64,000 nucleotides of DNA, taken from positions 241,199,756 to 241,263,755 of the forward strand of contig NC_073692.1 in the NCBI RefSeq assembly GCF_029784155.1, in the 5' to 3' direction. Below are positions 63,977 through 64,000 of this stretch, in pieces. Every line of letters starts with the position of its first letter. The first letter of the stretch is position 1. The notes under the pieces are model-generated. The model saw nothing but the letters and a program-made list of their open reading frames with translations. It was not told the DNA's origin and searched no databases. The position numbers and the translations under genes are program-made. Origin of the DNA: Uranotaenia lowii. Taxonomy: Eukaryota > Arthropoda > Insecta > Diptera > Culicidae.

Positions 63977-64000
63977 GTCCTTGAGCTTCGTCGACTTGTT

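Overview
The window looks like transposon-rich, AT-rich intergenic or intronic DNA from an insect. A mosquito is my best guess, because DD37E mariners, CR1/T1-like and I/LOA-like LINEs, BEL/Pao and CsRn1-type LTR elements, hAT and TA-target MITEs and Helitron-like elements occur together. That assignment is inference. I recognise no host protein-coding gene, no functional tRNA or rRNA gene and no CRISPR array. Every long reading frame belongs to a mobile element or to (TA)n.

Layout. 1-9.8 kb: AT-rich DNA with a 5' fragment of a DD37E mariner (3545-4264), two related diverged repeats and a hammerhead-like motif. 9.8-13.2 kb: a dead Tc1 element with double terminal repeats, then a LINE tail. 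15.3-20.1 kb: a fossil piggyBac transposase split by a 2.5 kb TA-inserted element (which itself holds a CR1/T1-like LINE) and by an apparently intact DD37E mariner. 20.3-30.5 kb: five (TA)n arrays alternating with a near-intact CsRn1-type Ty3 retrotransposon, a foldback element with G8/C8 ends containing a MITE, a Helitron-like element with about 150-bp internal repeats, and a hairpin-ended MITE. 30.5-38.5 kb: motif repeats, a Helitron relic, a pogo-like MITE and a mariner scrap. 38.7-43.7 kb: a near-complete but broken I/LOA-type LINE. 44.3-45.6 kb: a Harbinger-associated Myb/NAM-like pseudogene split by a hAT MITE with an 8-bp duplication. 48.3-51.3 kb: a three-deep nest, SINE in Helitron in mariner. 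51.4-51.9 kb: fragment of an unidentified DDE-like protein. 55.2 kb to the end: a BEL/Pao element interrupted by a second, opposite-strand BEL/Pao whose 1769-codon frame runs off the right edge.

The elements do not form a pathway. Their value is stratigraphic: at five sites removing an insert plus one copy of its target duplication restores a sensible host sequence, so the order of insertion can be read directly. Elements with long open frames and so possibly young are the DD37E mariner at 18430-19669, the CsRn1-type element at 20587-24976 and the opposite-strand BEL/Pao at the right edge.
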